Below are positions 45,334 through 54,052 of a stretch of DNA of 64,000 nt, in pieces (the stretch's first letter is position 1; each line of letters starts with the position of its first letter). The translations under genes were made by a program, and so were the position numbers. The DNA is from Blastococcus sp. CT_GayMR16 (GTDB lineage Bacteria > Actinomycetota > Actinomycetes > Mycobacteriales > Geodermatophilaceae): the NCBI RefSeq assembly GCF_004570875.1, contig NZ_SPQK01000023.1:1-64000 (forward strand), written 5' to 3'. The notes beneath the pieces are model-generated. The model was not told the DNA's origin. It saw nothing but the letters and a program-made list of their open reading frames with translations, and did no database searches.

Positions 45334-47007
45334 GTGAGCGAAGCGCCCCGCGATGCCGACCGTCATGACCGGTTCCGATCGGACGACGAGATCACCCGGC
45401 TGATGGAGACCCTTCCGGCCGCGCTGGTGCGTCTGGACCGGGACTGGACGATCGCCTACGTGAACGCCAACGCCGAGACCATCTACGGCCGCACGCGGGA
45501 ACAGCTCGTCGGCCTGGACGTGTGGGACGCGTTTCCCGAAGCCCGCGGCACCGTGATCGAGCAGAGCTACCGCAAGGCCATGGAGACCGGTGAGCCCGGC
45601 ACCCTCGAGGTGTACTTCGAACCGCTGGACGTGCACTTCGACGTCAGGATCTGGCCGGACGCCGAGGGGCTGACGCTCTTCTTCCACGACGTCAACGACC
45701 GCGTCCGCGCCCAGCAGGCAATCGACGCAGCACTCCGGGAGAAGGAGGCCGCGGCGCGACGGCTCGCCGATCTGAACGCGATCGCCCTGGAGCTGACCGC
45801 GGCCGAGACGGTGGCCGACCTCGAGGGCATCGTGGTCGGCCGCGGGCTCGACGTGCTCGGCAGCGACGGGGGCGCCGTCGTCACGCGAGACGAGAGCGGC
45901 GGGTGGCGCATGACGATCAGCGCGGCCATGGGAGCAGTCACCCAGGCCGAGTACGGCGTCGTCCCGTACGACACTCCCCTTCCCGGGCCGTGGGCCGCGC
46001 GCAACGATCGCGCCGTCCTCCTCCCGACCCGGGAGTCGGGGCTGGCATTCGACCCGGCCATGGCCCGCGCGTACGAGAACACCGGGCGATCCGGCTGGGC
46101 CTTCCTCCCGCTGACCGTGCGCGATCGGCGGCTGGGCTGCCTGGCGGTCTCCTGGACCGACGAGCACGTCGTCGGCGCCGAGGAGATGGAACTGCTGGAG
46201 GGATTTGCGGCGCAGTGCGCGCAGACCCTTGATCGCATCCGCGGACGTGAAGCCCAGCAGGCCATGGCCGCCCGAGCCGTCGCGATGTCGGAGACCCTCC
46301 AGCGCAGCCTGCTCAGCGCCCCCACCCAGCCCGACGACCTCGCCGTCGCCGTCCGCTACCGACCCGCGATCCGGGAGGCCCAGGTCGGCGGTGACTGGTA
46401 CGACAGCTTCCTCACGTCCGCGGGGGTGCTCTCCCTGGTCGTCGGTGACATCACCGGTCACGACCAGCAGGCCGCCGCGGTCATGGGCCAGGTACGCAAC
46501 CTGCTGCGCGGCGTCGCCTACACCCTCGGCGAGCCTCCGGCAGCCGTGCTGGGCACGCTCGACCGGGCACTGCGCGACCTCGAGGTGCGCACCTACGCGA
46601 CCGTGCTGCTGGCCAACGTCGAGCAGACGCCGGAGCAGGCGGCCGAGGGTCTGCGGACGCTCCGGTGGTCCAATGCAGGGCACCCGCCGCCGGTTGTGCT
46701 GCGGGCCGACGGCACGACCACCCTGCTCGACACTCCCCCGAACCGGCTGCTCGGAGTCGATCCGGACACGCGACGCGACGATCACGTCGTCCTCCTCCGG
46801 CCGGGCGATCTGGTGCTGCTCTACACCGACGGGCTCGTCGAACGCCGCGGGATTGATCTCGGCCTCGGCATGCACTGGCTCACGACGACCGTCGCCGACC
46901 TGGCCGGCCTGGATCACGAGCAGCTGTGCGACGCCCTCCTCGACCACGTCGACGGACGGACGGAGGACGACGTCGCGCTGCTCGCGCTCATGATCGGGCG
47001 CAGCTAG
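45334..47007 (+). CDS. PAS-GAF-SpoIIE protein phosphatase
   Basis: A 557-residue sensor phosphatase. PAS ~20-125 (LPAALVRLDRDWTIAYVNANAE, GRTREQLVGLDVWDAF outline), a helical linker, GAF ~160-305 (TWAFLPLTVRDRRLGCLAVSW-type end), then PP2C/SpoIIE ~330-555. The phosphatase metal sites are in GGDWYDSF, VVGDITGHDQQAA, LLYTDGLVERRG and TEDDVALLALM. It probably dephosphorylates an STAS antagonist such as the one at 33.5 kb, activating a SigF-type factor in response to a PAS/GAF ligand. GTG at 45334 follows GGAGGGG. Confidence 0.9.
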   Translation: MSEAPRDADRHDRFRSDDEITRLMETLPAALVRLDRDWTIAYVNANAETIYGRTREQLVGLDVWDAFPEARGTVIEQSYRKAMETGEPGTLEVYFEPLDVHFDVRIWPDAEGLTLFFHDVNDRVRAQQAIDAALREKEAAARRLADLNAIALELTAAETVADLEGIVVGRGLDVLGSDGGAVVTRDESGGWRMTISAAMGAVTQAEYGVVPYDTPLPGPWAARNDRAVLLPTRESGLAFDPAMARAYENTGRSGWAFLPLTVRDRRLGCLAVSWTDEHVVGAEEMELLEGFAAQCAQTLDRIRGREAQQAMAARAVAMSETLQRSLLSAPTQPDDLAVAVRYRPAIREAQVGGDWYDSFLTSAGVLSLVVGDITGHDQQAAAVMGQVRNLLRGVAYTLGEPPAAVLGTLDRALRDLEVRTYATVLLANVEQTPEQAAEGLRTLRWSNAGHPPPVVLRADGTTTLLDTPPNRLLGVDPDTRRDDHVVLLRPGDLVLLYTDGLVERRGIDLGLGMHWLTTTVADLAGLDHEQLCDALLDHVDGRTEDDVALLALMIGRS

Positions 47008-47170
47008 GCGTGCCACCCCCGACCCGCAGCCGAGCGGCGCGGTGCTCGAGATAGCGACGTTCCGGGAGGTTGAGGGTGCGGCGGGCTGCCTTCTCGTACT
47101 CGCTCCGCGCGGACTCCAGGTCTCCGGCACGTTCCAGCAGGTGGGCGTGGACGGAGATGGTCCGGACGTC
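46988..47170 (-). pseudogene. Remnant of an ECF sigma factor C-terminus (DUF6596 type)
   Basis: About 60 codons read HAHLLERAGDLESARSEYE, then AARRTLNLPERRYLEHRAARL, the usual C-terminal end of long ECF-type sigma factors with a DUF6596 tail. Upstream in the same frame the homology disappears and no start, region 2 or region 4 is found. The fragment overlaps the phosphatase 3' end by 20 bp. The rest of the 318-bp gap to the TetR gene holds nothing I can assign. Confidence 0.5.
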
Positions 47171-47325
47171 GCGCCGGGGGTGCCGCTGGCACAGCTGCCA
47201 ACGGTCCACGCTCAGGCCGCCACGGGCGGGCTGTCCGGCAAGGTCATCGTCGTCCCGACCGGCGTCTGACGGTCTCCTGGTCGCGGTTGTCCTGCCGAGC
47301 TCACCTGGGCCTGCGACAGCAGGAC

Positions 47326-47907
47326 CTATCGGCGCAATCCTTCGAGCAACAACGCGACCAGCTTGCGGGGCTCGTAACCCGGGTCGTCCTGGTGACCGAT
47401 GCACAGATTGCCGATACCGCGCATCAGTTCGTAGGCATCTACTCCACCGCGCACCTCGCCGGCCTCGCGAGCCGCCTTCAGCACTCGCGCGCACGCAGGC
47501 ACCAGCCGGTCGAGAAAGTCTGCATGCAGCGCTCCGAAGGTGACGCTGTCCGACCGCAGCAAGTCGGCAAGCCCGTGCTTGGTCACCAGGAAGTCCACGA
47601 AGAGGTCGAGCCAGTCCCGCAGCGCATCGATCGGGGCGGCAGCGGCCGTGAGCAATGCCGGGGCGGCGGCGGCGCACGCGTCGACCTGGTGACGGTAGAC
47701 GGCCACGACCAGCTCAGAGCGAGTAGGAAAGTGTCGGTAGATGGTGCCGACGCCCACGCCCGCCGCGGCGGCGATCTGGCGGATGGGTGCGTCGACGCCG
47801 GAGGTGACGAAGACGTCAGCTGCGGCAGCCAGGAGTGCCTGCTCATTGCGGAGCGCGTCGGATCGTCGGTTTCGTGCAGCGGAGTCTCTTGCGTCGACCG
47901 AACTCAT
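47326..47907 (-). CDS. TetR-family transcriptional regulator
   Basis: A 193-residue repressor. The N-terminal HTH is LLAAAADVFVTSGVDAPIRQIAAAAGVGVGTIYRHFPTRSEL in outline (residues ~27-68), followed by an all-helical ligand domain. ATG at 47907 follows AAGGAG. Its own promoter region holds the site at 47956-47973, and two closely related sites flank the promoter of the hydrolase gene at 48.2-49.1 kb. It therefore probably represses both itself and that hydrolase. Inducer unknown. Confidence 0.92.
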   Translation of the reverse strand: MSSVDARDSAARNRRSDALRNEQALLAAAADVFVTSGVDAPIRQIAAAAGVGVGTIYRHFPTRSELVVAVYRHQVDACAAAAPALLTAAAAPIDALRDWLDLFVDFLVTKHGLADLLRSDSVTFGALHADFLDRLVPACARVLKAAREAGEVRGGVDAYELMRGIGNLCIGHQDDPGYEPRKLVALLLEGLRR

Positions 47908-47955
47908 CGGGCTCCTTCACTCCTCCGCTGAGCGTGCTCGGTCGCCCCGGCGTTC

Positions 47956-47973
47956 CGGAACCAGGCTCCGATT
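47956..47973. promoter_or_regulatory. Candidate TetR autoregulatory operator
   Basis: CGGAACCAGGCTCCGATT matches the operator-like sequence CGGAACAGCGCTCCGGTT near the hydrolase promoter at 14 of 18 positions, sharing CGGA-N7-TCCG. It abuts a TAGCCT hexamer on the minus strand (47975-47980), the likely -10 of the TetR gene. Confidence 0.6.
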
Positions 47974-48090
47974 GAGGCTAGCCGCTTCGAGCGCTGCGAG
48001 AGGGAGGGCCTAAGAAGCGCTCGATGCGGCCCGACGAGGTCACGGCTCTTGTCCGGCCGCGCCGCCTGGGCACCCGACGTGTGGCGTGAA

Positions 48091-48132
48091 CGGGTTGGGC
48101 GGGCAGGGGTCATCACCTGCCCGCCCAACCCG
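48091..48132 (-). terminator. Strong hairpin after the alpha/beta hydrolase gene
   Basis: A perfect 17-bp stem (CGGGTTGGGCGGGCAGG and its complement) with an 8-base loop, 27 bases beyond the minus-strand hydrolase stop codon. It separates that gene from the TetR gene. Confidence 0.8.
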
Positions 48133-48159
48133 ACGAGGCGACTGTCCACGCGCGGTCTG

Positions 48160-49122
48160 CTACTTGGATTCCACCCGTCCGAGAGCGTTTTCCTCGCCCG
48201 CCAAAGAGGCCTTCGCCTCCTCCCAGACCGCGTCGTCCTGGTCCATCTGGCTGCGGAGGAAGGCCCAGGTGATCCGCTGCACCATCGCGACGGCAAAGGG
48301 GTTCTCATCGGTCGTCTCCTTCAGGTCGTAGCCGGCGACGCCACCGAGTCCGTGCTCGGCGCCGACGACCGTGAGCAGCGACTTCGGCGAGGGGGACAGG
48401 TGGTAGGGGTCGGTGAACCAGCTCGGCCCGGCCGTGCTCAGGTACTGCACGTCGTCGTTCTCCCCCGCGACGACCAGGGTGGGGGTCGACATCTTCGAGA
48501 AATCGGGGTTCGCGAAGAACTGGTAGTGCTCCGCCGCGTAGTCGCTGAGGGCGTCACCGCCTCGGCCCGGCGCCGAGAGCATCACGCCAGCCCTGATGCG
48601 GGGCTCCGACACGTCGACTTCGAGGCCAGTGTCCGGATCGGTGAGACGGGCACCGAGCAGCAAGCCCGCAGTGTGACCACCCATCGAGTGTCCGACGACT
48701 GCGATCTTCTTCCGGTCCAGCCTCCCCCGGACGTGCGGAACGGCCGCCTCGACGGCCTCGAGCTGGTCGAGGATCAGCGTCATGTCCAGGGCGCGCTGCC
48801 GCCAGTACAGCGGTGCATCCGCGTGGTCGGCCTCACGGAGGCCGAGGGTCGCCGAGTCCAGGTGGGTGGGCTGGATGACCACGAAGCCGCGAGACGCGTA
48901 GTAGTCGACTAGCGGTCCGTAGCCGTAGAAGGAGGAGACGTAGTTCGACGGCCCGTGCCCGTGGGAGATCAGGATGATCGGCAGGTTCTCGCCCGAGACC
49001 GGCGCCGAGACCCGCAGAGCCAGGTCAACGGTGCGATCAGGGCTCGGGAGCACCACAGGCGTGGTCGTGACGACCGGCGTCGTCGCGCCTCCGACGTGGG
49101 CGGTGGGAAGGGGTGTGCTCAT
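48160..49122 (-). CDS. Alpha/beta hydrolase (PAF-acetylhydrolase/chlorophyllase-like)
   Basis: A 320-residue serine hydrolase. The oxyanion segment is ILISHGHGPSNYVSSF, the nucleophile elbow VVGHSMGGHTAG, the acid region VVAGENDDVQY and the catalytic histidine GAEHGLGG. The order and DYYASRGFVVIQPTHLDS phrase resemble PAF-acetylhydrolase-like or chlorophyllase-like esterases. ATG at 49122 follows GAGGAAC; the longer in-frame start runs through the operator and is rejected. Two inverted operator copies sit 35-91 bp upstream, so TetR control is likely. Confidence 0.88.
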   Translation of the reverse strand: MSTPLPTAHVGGATTPVVTTTPVVLPSPDRTVDLALRVSAPVSGENLPIILISHGHGPSNYVSSFYGYGPLVDYYASRGFVVIQPTHLDSATLGLREADHADAPLYWRQRALDMTLILDQLEAVEAAVPHVRGRLDRKKIAVVGHSMGGHTAGLLLGARLTDPDTGLEVDVSEPRIRAGVMLSAPGRGGDALSDYAAEHYQFFANPDFSKMSTPTLVVAGENDDVQYLSTAGPSWFTDPYHLSPSPKSLLTVVGAEHGLGGVAGYDLKETTDENPFAVAMVQRITWAFLRSQMDQDDAVWEEAKASLAGEENALGRVESK

Positions 49123-49156
49123 GGCGGTTCCTCGCACTGCATCGCGCCCGGGCAGA

Positions 49157-49213
49157 AACCGGAGCGCTGTTCCGGTTGGTAGTCCCGTCAACATACGGAA
49201 CAGCGCTCCGGTT
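49157..49213. promoter_or_regulatory. Pair of inverted TetR-type operators at the hydrolase promoter
   Basis: Perfect 18-nt inverted copies, AACCGGAGCGCTGTTCCG at 49157-49174 and its complement at 49196-49213, separated by 21 bp that would hold the promoter core. Each copy is itself a partial palindrome, CGGA-N7-TCCG. A third related copy precedes the TetR gene. Confidence 0.75.
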
Positions 49214-49317
49214 CGCAACGGCGTCGCGCATCCAGATCACCCACGTCGCTCGGGGAAGCTGCTCTCCCGGAGCCTGCGACGGGGGTGCGCGACCGGCTGC
49301 TCGGCGGTTACTGCCCG

Positions 49318-49440
49318 TCATTGCAGGGCATGAGCCAGCTGGGTGACGGCCATCAGCGCGGCGACGTCCGCCGGCACGTCCGCGGCGAAGATCGGCTGGA
49401 ACTTCTCCTCCTCGATGTAGAGGTCGTCGACGGTCTGCCC
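49318..49440 (-). pseudogene. C-terminal remnant of an alpha/beta hydrolase
   Basis: Forty codons between an in-frame TAG and a TGA read VDDLYIEEEKFQPIFAADVP, then ADVAALMAVTQ. This is the characteristic cap-to-helix segment of chloroperoxidase-like alpha/beta hydrolases. Nothing upstream on this strand continues the fold, so it is a fragment left from deletion or rearrangement. Confidence 0.5.
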
Positions 49441-49758
49441 CTACTGGCCGCGCACGGGCACCGGGCGCAGCGCCGCTCCGAGCTCGTTGCCCGGGGACTG
49501 TCCGGCCGAGGCGGACCTGGCCGCCATGCAGGACCAGTGACCCTGCCGAGCGTGGAGCTGGCCGTCACCACCCACGTCGGCGAGCACCACGACATCGACG
49601 TCACCTACGGCGAGCTCGGCACCTGGGTGGTGGGTAACGCGCTGGCCGTCGTTGGCCCGGTACGGGAGACCTACCTGGTCGGCCCACGCGACACAGCCGA
49701 CCCGGCTGCCCGGCGCACCGAGATCGGCTGGCCCGTCTTCCGGATGGCCCCGCGATGA
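49441..49758 (+). pseudogene. Remnant of a GyrI-like / AraC-effector-binding domain gene
   Basis: The last ~73 codons, from GTG 49537, read VTLPSVELAVTTHVGEHHD, then TYGELGTWVVGNALAVVGPVRE and YLVGPRDT, the C-terminal half of an effector-binding domain as found in MerR and AraC regulators. Upstream the homology appears to continue only in a different frame (PAEADLAAMQ before a stop), so the gene is frameshifted and lacks its DNA-binding part. The next 160 bp to the oxidoreductase show no gene. Confidence 0.5.
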
Positions 49759-49917
49759 GCAGTCAGCCCGTCCGGCCCTCGTGGCTACCAGGTCACCGAC
49801 CACTACGCGTGGACGCGTCACGGCTACGGCTCCGCCGAGAAGACCCCAGGAGCGTCACGGCGCCGACGCTGACGGCGCTCGGGTGCAGCTGGCGGGCGAA
49901 GCCCTAGCCTCACGTGC

Positions 49918-50889
49918 ATGCGTGCCGTGCAGATCACCCGCTTCGGCGGTCCCGAGGTCCTGGACATCGTCGACGTCCCCGAACCCACACCGGGCGACGG
50001 GCAGAAGCTCTACGACGTCTCGACCGCCGGCGTGAACTTCGCCGACACCCACCAGATCGAGAACTCCTACCTCGCGCAGCAGGAGCTCCCGCTGATCCCG
50101 GGCGCGGAGTTCGTCGGGACGCCGGCAGGCGGCGGCCAGCGCGTCGTCGGCCTCCTGGACGGCGGCGGGTACGCCGAGAAGGTCGTCGCGCACGACTTCC
50201 TCACCTGGCCCGTTCCCGACGGCGTCAGCGACGAGCAGGCGCTGGCCGTCGTCCTGCAGGGCGCGACGGCCTGGCACCTGCTGCGGACGAGCACCCACAT
50301 GGCCGAGGGCGAGTCGGTCGTCGTCATCGCCGGCGCCGGTGGTGTCGGCTCCCTCGGCGTCCAGCTGGCCAAGCGCTGGGGCGCCGGACGGGTCATCGCC
50401 ACCGCGTCGAGTGCGGACAAGCGCGCACTCTGCGAGGAGCTCGGTGCCGACGCCACCGTTGACCCGGCCCTCGCCGAGGAGGACCCGAAGAACTTCACCG
50501 CCGCCCTGCGGGAGGCCAACGGCGGGAAGAAGGTCGACATCGTCCTGGAGATGACCGGCGGCAACGTGTTCGACGGCGCCCTGTCGGCGCTGGCGCCCTT
50601 CGGCCGGCTGGCCGCCTACGGCATGGCCGGTCGGGTGCCGCCGAAGCCGGTCCAGGCCCCGTCGCTGATGGGCACGAGCCGGGCGGTCATCGGCTTCTGG
50701 CTGGCCCACTGCATGGCCCGTCCGGAGATGATGGACGCCGCCATGAACGAGCTGCTTCCGCTGGTGGCCGAGGGCGCGCTGAAGCCGGTCGTCGGCGGTC
50801 GCTACCCACTGTCCGACGTCCGCAAGGCACACGAGGACCTGCTGGCCCGCCGCTCCACCGGCAAGCTGGTCGTCGACCCGAGCCGCTGA
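49918..50889 (+). CDS. Zinc-independent MDR / quinone oxidoreductase
   Basis: A 323-residue medium-chain reductase. The N-terminal catalytic fold begins MRAVQITRFGGPEVL and contains AGVNFADTHQIE; the NADPH-binding motif is VIAGAGGVGSLGVQLAKRWG. Zinc-ligand cysteines are absent, as in quinone oxidoreductases (QOR/zeta-crystallin). It reduces quinones or enones with NADPH; the physiological substrate is unknown. TAGCCT ends seven bases before ATG 49918 and no ribosome site is present, suggesting a leaderless message. Confidence 0.9.
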   Translation: MRAVQITRFGGPEVLDIVDVPEPTPGDGQKLYDVSTAGVNFADTHQIENSYLAQQELPLIPGAEFVGTPAGGGQRVVGLLDGGGYAEKVVAHDFLTWPVPDGVSDEQALAVVLQGATAWHLLRTSTHMAEGESVVVIAGAGGVGSLGVQLAKRWGAGRVIATASSADKRALCEELGADATVDPALAEEDPKNFTAALREANGGKKVDIVLEMTGGNVFDGALSALAPFGRLAAYGMAGRVPPKPVQAPSLMGTSRAVIGFWLAHCMARPEMMDAAMNELLPLVAEGALKPVVGGRYPLSDVRKAHEDLLARRSTGKLVVDPSR

Positions 50890-51846
50890 CTACACGAGGC
50901 GGTTGGTCCAGAGCAGGCTGAGGACGGCGCCGACGAGCGCGAGCAGCAGTCCTCCGCGCACGAACCAGTAGCTGACGTCCTGCGGCTCGGTCGTGTAGCC
51001 GATCTGGCTGCCCAGGTCGGCGTAGACCTGCTCGAGCTCCGCCGCGCTGGCGGCCTCGCTGTAGCTGCCGCCGGTCTGGTCGGCGATGTTCTCGAGCGTG
51101 GACCGGTCGACGGGCACCGGCACGGTCTCGCCGTCCAGGTCGAGCGTGCCGTAGTCGGTGCCGAACGCGATCGTCGAGACCGGGACGCCCGCGGCCCGGG
51201 CGGCGTCGATTGCCTGGGTGTCCGCGCGCCCGACGGTGTTGTAGCCGTCGGAGAGCAGCACGATCCGGGCGGGCGGCAGTTCCTCGGTCGCGGTGTCGAT
51301 CGTCGACTGGAAGTTCTCGATCGCGGTGAGCGAGCTGAAGATCGCCTCGCCGATGGCCGTGGCCTCCGCGAGATCGAGGTTGTCGATCGCGTTGGCCACC
51401 TGCGCGCGGTCGGTGGTCGGCGGCACGAGGTTCGTCGCGGTCCCGGCGAAGGACACGAGGCCGAGGTTGATCCGCTCGGGCAGGACGTCGACGAATTCCT
51501 TCGCCGCCTTCTGCATCGCGCGGAAGCGGTCGGGATCGATGTCGGTGGCCTGCATCGACAGCGACACGTCGACCGCCATCACCACCGTCGCCCTCTCCCG
51601 TGGCACCCGCACCTCGGTCCTCGGCACCGCCAGGGACACCACCAGCGTGGCCAGCCCGAGCGCGACGATGCCGAACGCGAGATGCCGCCGCCAGCCCGGC
51701 CGCTTGGGCACGATGGTGCCGAGCAGCGCGACGTTGGTGAACCGCGCGGCGTAGGCCTTGCGGCGTAGCTGCAGCACCACGTAGACGGCGATCAGGGCGA
51801 CCACCACGAGCAGCGCCAGCAGCCACAGCGGTGACTGGAACGTCAT
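50890..51846 (-). CDS. VWA-domain membrane protein (BatA-like)
   Basis: A 318-residue protein: helix near the N-terminus (residues ~6-26), another ~57-75, a von Willebrand A domain ~88-285 with the MIDAS motif VDVSLSMQATD and LLSDGYN, and a final helix ~292-315. This is the aerotolerance-operon (Bat) or MoxR-associated class. ATG at 51846 overlaps the DUF58 stop in ATGA. Third gene of a MoxR-DUF58-VWA operon, which is thought to act in metal insertion or membrane-protein maturation; the substrate is unknown. Confidence 0.92.
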   Translation of the reverse strand: MTFQSPLWLLALLVVVALIAVYVVLQLRRKAYAARFTNVALLGTIVPKRPGWRRHLAFGIVALGLATLVVSLAVPRTEVRVPRERATVVMAVDVSLSMQATDIDPDRFRAMQKAAKEFVDVLPERINLGLVSFAGTATNLVPPTTDRAQVANAIDNLDLAEATAIGEAIFSSLTAIENFQSTIDTATEELPPARIVLLSDGYNTVGRADTQAIDAARAAGVPVSTIAFGTDYGTLDLDGETVPVPVDRSTLENIADQTGGSYSEAASAAELEQVYADLGSQIGYTTEPQDVSYWFVRGGLLLALVGAVLSLLWTNRLV

Positions 51847-52886
51847 CGGGAAGCTCCTCCACTGCCGGCGCGCCGGCGATCGGCCACGAACCGGACCACG
51901 TCCATCAGCCAGTCCCGGTCCGTCCGCAGTTGCAGGTGGCCCGCCCCGGCGCGGCGCAGGGCCGTGGCGATCTCCGCGCGCTGGGCGGCCGCACCCGCCG
52001 CGAACTTCGCCCGGAACTCGGCGTTGCCGGTCGGCACCTCCAGCGTCTGACCGCTCTCCGGATCGACGACGGTCAGCAGTCCGACGTCCGGGAGTTCCAG
52101 CTCGCGCGGGTCGACCACCTCGATGGCGAGCAGTTCGTGCCGGGCGGACAACCGCCGCAGCGGCCGGTCCCAGTCGCTGTCGCCCAGGAAGTCCGAGATG
52201 ACCACGACGAGACCCCGCCGGCGCGGGGGCCGCATCAGCGTCTCCATGGCGGCGGCCAGATCTCCCCGCCGACCGCCCGCTGCCCGCGGGGTCGCCACCA
52301 CCGAACGCAGCAGCCTCTCGGCGGCGAGCCGGCCCGGCATCGCCGGATGCCGGTCCACGCGCTCCCCCGTCGTGACGACGGCGCCGAGCCGGTTGCCGCC
52401 GTGCACGGTCAGGTGGCCGACCGCGGCCAGACCGGCGATGGCCAGGTCGCGCTTCTGACAGTTGGCGGTGCCGAAGTCCAGGCTCGCCGAGAGGTCCACG
52501 ACCGCCCAGGTCTCCAGCTCACGGTCGGCGATCGTCTCGCGGACGTGCGCGACCTGGGTGCGAGCCGTGACCGGCCAGTCCATCCGCCGGACGTCGTCCC
52601 CCGGGTGGTACGTGCGCGAGTCGCCGGCCTCCGACCCGGACCCGGGCACGAGACCCAGGTGGTCGCCCTGCAGCAGCCCGTCGAGGCGCCGCCGGACCGT
52701 CAGCTCCAGGCGGCGCAGCAGGATGTCCGACGGCCCGTCGGCGAAGCGCGGTGGCGAGCCGTCACCGTTCCCCGGCTCGATGCCGGAGCCCGGGGTGGCC
52801 GGGTGCAGCAGCAGGCCGGGATGCTCAGGCATGGGGTGCTCGGGCCCGGACGGCGGCGGAGGAGCCGCGCGGCGACGCCGGATCAC
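51843..52886 (-). CDS. DUF58 domain protein
   Basis: A 347-residue protein with the DUF58 core GSEAGDSRTYHPGDDVRRMDW, then AVVDLSASLDFG and VVVISDFLGDSDWDRPL. The last two belong to a degenerate VWA-like fold. The N-terminal ~55 residues are proline-rich and polar. GTG at 52886 overlaps the MoxR stop in GTGA; the ATG at 52832 is an alternative start. Middle gene of the MoxR operon, with all three genes translationally coupled. Confidence 0.9.
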   Translation of the reverse strand: MIRRRRAAPPPPSGPEHPMPEHPGLLLHPATPGSGIEPGNGDGSPPRFADGPSDILLRRLELTVRRRLDGLLQGDHLGLVPGSGSEAGDSRTYHPGDDVRRMDWPVTARTQVAHVRETIADRELETWAVVDLSASLDFGTANCQKRDLAIAGLAAVGHLTVHGGNRLGAVVTTGERVDRHPAMPGRLAAERLLRSVVATPRAAGGRRGDLAAAMETLMRPPRRRGLVVVISDFLGDSDWDRPLRRLSARHELLAIEVVDPRELELPDVGLLTVVDPESGQTLEVPTGNAEFRAKFAAGAAAQRAEIATALRRAGAGHLQLRTDRDWLMDVVRFVADRRRAGSGGASR

Positions 52887-54052
52887 GCCGGGTGCGGTCC
52901 GTTCGCGTGGCCGTTGGACGCCGGCGGACCGTACGGGCCGGCCGGCTGGCCGCCCGGCTGAGGCGGACCGAACTGGGGCACGTGCGGACCGCCCGGGGTG
53001 GCCGGACCGAAGCCGCCGGCGTTCTGCCGCGGGGCGACCTGCGGCAACGGCACGGTCTGCACGATCCGCTTGACGATGTGGTCGGCCGGGACGCCGTCGG
53101 CCAGCGCGTCGTAGGAGAGCACCAGCCGGTGCCGAAGCACGTCGGCGGTGACGTCGAGGACGTCCTGCGGCAGCACGTAGTCGCGGCCGCGGACCAGGGC
53201 GAGCGCGCGGGCCGCGGCGATCAGCCCCAGCGATGCGCGGGGGCTCGCGCCGTAGGAGACCCACGTGGCGACGTCCTCCATGCCGTGCTCCCGCGGTGTG
53301 CGCGTCGCGACGACGAGCCGGACGACGTAGTCGACGAGGGCGTGGTGGACGAAGACCTGCGACGCCGTCCTCTGCAGCCGGCGGAGGTCGTCGGGGCCCA
53401 GGACGGTCTCGGCCACCGGCGGCTCCGAGCCCATCCGGTAGACGATCTCCCGCTCCTCCTCCGGCGTCGGGTAGTCGACGAGCACCTTCATGAGGAATCG
53501 GTCGCGCTGGGCCTCGGGGAGCGGGTAGACGCCCTCGGACTCGATCGGGTTCTGGGTGGCCAGGACGAGGAACGGGTCGGGCAGCGGGTGCGTGACCCCA
53601 CCGATCGAGACCTGCCGCTCGGCCATGACCTCCAGCAGCGCGGACTGCACCTTCGCCGGCGCCCGGTTGATCTCGTCGGTGAGCACGAAGTTGGCGAACA
53701 CGGGGCCGAGCTCGACGTCGAACGCGTCCTGGCCGGCCTTGTAGATCCGGGTGCCGATGATGTCGGCCGGCACCAGGTCGGGCGTGAACTGCAGACGGGC
53801 GAACTTGCCGCCGACCGCTCGCGCCAGGGTCTCGACCGCCAACGTCTTCGCGACGCCCGGCACGCCCTCGAGCAGGACGTGGCCGCGGGCCAGGAGCGCC
53901 ACGAGCATGCGTTCGACCAGCCGGTCCTGACCGACGATGACCCGCTTGATCTCGAACAGCACGCGTTCCAGCTGCGCGGCGTCGACCGACGGCGGGACCG
54001 GCGCGCCGGGGCTCACGGGCGATTCGATCGGAGTGCTGGCAGCGCTGCTCAC
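52883..54052 (-). CDS. MoxR-type AAA+ ATPase
   Basis: A 389-residue AAA+ ATPase. Walker A is LLEGVPGVAKT (residue ~61), Walker B FVLTDEINRAP, sensor 1 LATQNPIES and the arginine-bearing LPEAQRDRFLMK. The C-terminal ~50 residues are a Pro/Gly-rich disordered tail. MoxR proteins act as chaperones with VWA partners, here the DUF58 and VWA proteins encoded next. GTG at 54052 follows GGGAG. The first gene of the operon; the 318 bp upstream of it carry its promoter and a terminator for the opposite gene group. Confidence 0.94.
   Translation of the reverse strand: MSSAASTPIESPVSPGAPVPPSVDAAQLERVLFEIKRVIVGQDRLVERMLVALLARGHVLLEGVPGVAKTLAVETLARAVGGKFARLQFTPDLVPADIIGTRIYKAGQDAFDVELGPVFANFVLTDEINRAPAKVQSALLEVMAERQVSIGGVTHPLPDPFLVLATQNPIESEGVYPLPEAQRDRFLMKVLVDYPTPEEEREIVYRMGSEPPVAETVLGPDDLRRLQRTASQVFVHHALVDYVVRLVVATRTPREHGMEDVATWVSYGASPRASLGLIAAARALALVRGRDYVLPQDVLDVTADVLRHRLVLSYDALADGVPADHIVKRIVQTVPLPQVAPRQNAGGFGPATPGGPHVPQFGPPQPGGQPAGPYGPPASNGHANGPHPA

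Noticed and set aside
49759-49917. Short open stretch GYQVTDHYAWTRHGYG before the oxidoreductase
   Set aside because: About 25 codons, no start or family match; too short to call a remnant.
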